Assembly (NCBI GenBank): GCA_022562335.1
Contig: JADFPM010000196.1
Location: 1 to 5,174, forward strand
Direction of reading: 5' to 3'
DNA: 5,174 nucleotides
Source: Chloroflexota bacterium
GTDB taxonomy: Bacteria; Chloroflexota; Dehalococcoidia; Lucifugimonadales; UBA3495
The notes beneath the pieces were generated by a model. The model was not told where the DNA came from and ran no database searches. It worked only from the letters and a program-made list of their open reading frames with translations. The translations under genes were made by a program, and so were the position numbers. Numbering within the stretch: position 1 is the stretch's first letter; the number at the start of each line of letters is the position of its first letter. Shown one piece after another: positions 5,100 through 5,174 of this stretch.

Positions 5100-5174
5100 A
5101 TGTCCAAACGTTCTGCGGTTTTGGCGATGGTTGTCGTCGGACTCGTTGCTATCCTTGCTGCTTGCAGCGGCGAT
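5100..5174 (+). CDS. N-terminus of a lipoprotein (3' cut by window)
   Basis: The ATG at 5100 follows GGAGAGG (5083-5089) by 10 bases and opens a frame that runs off the window after 25 codons. The residues form a textbook lipoprotein signal: a charged start (MSKR), a hydrophobic core (AVLAMVVVGLVAI), then the lipobox LAAC with Cys22, followed by SGD. Signal peptidase II would cleave before this Cys and the mature protein would be lipid-anchored on the outer face of the cytoplasmic membrane. Such starts are common in solute-binding proteins of ABC transporters, but nothing beyond the signal is visible, so the function is unknown. Confidence 0.8.
   Translation, partial: MSKRSAVLAMVVVGLVAILAACSGD

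Overview
The window is bacterial DNA with compact genes and moderately high GC. The 3130-3200 leader and the start of the gene after it are clearly more AT-rich. No rRNA, tRNA, CRISPR array or insertion sequence is visible. The gene mix (a mycothiol-type MDMPI/DinB-fold protein, a small cupin, a DHA2-type MFS exporter, a cyclase-family remnant, two toxin-antitoxin pairs) suggests an environmental bacterium. Chloroflexota or a relative is my guess, but only from general resemblance and with low confidence.

Left part (1-1230): the 3' part of an MDMPI-like gene, whose frame is open to the window edge, is followed by a small cupin gene that ends at a strong intrinsic terminator (1196-1230). Middle (1231-3130): a 240-base non-coding stretch holds several inverted repeats and a very good sigma-70-type promoter (TTGACA, 17 bases, TAGACT). 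It leads into a DHA2-like membrane exporter that closes with a second strong terminator (3093-3125).

Right part (3131-4853): a toxin-antitoxin island. A hicB-hicA pair runs rightward and a vapB-vapC pair runs leftward, so the two toxin genes converge. In the 261 bases between them lies, on the minus strand, the C-terminal tail of a cyclase/kynurenine-formamidase-like gene whose upstream part is missing where vapC ends. At the far right a divergent gene starts with a lipoprotein signal peptide and leaves the window.

The most unusual element is the HicB antitoxin. It carries an extra N-terminal domain of about 80 residues, joined by a Pro/Arg-rich linker to a HicB core that has no C-terminal DNA-binding domain. 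Its leader holds a short dyad inside the predicted promoter and an 8-bp hairpin that covers half of the Shine-Dalgarno sequence. This suggests a HicBA variant with a rearranged regulatory part.
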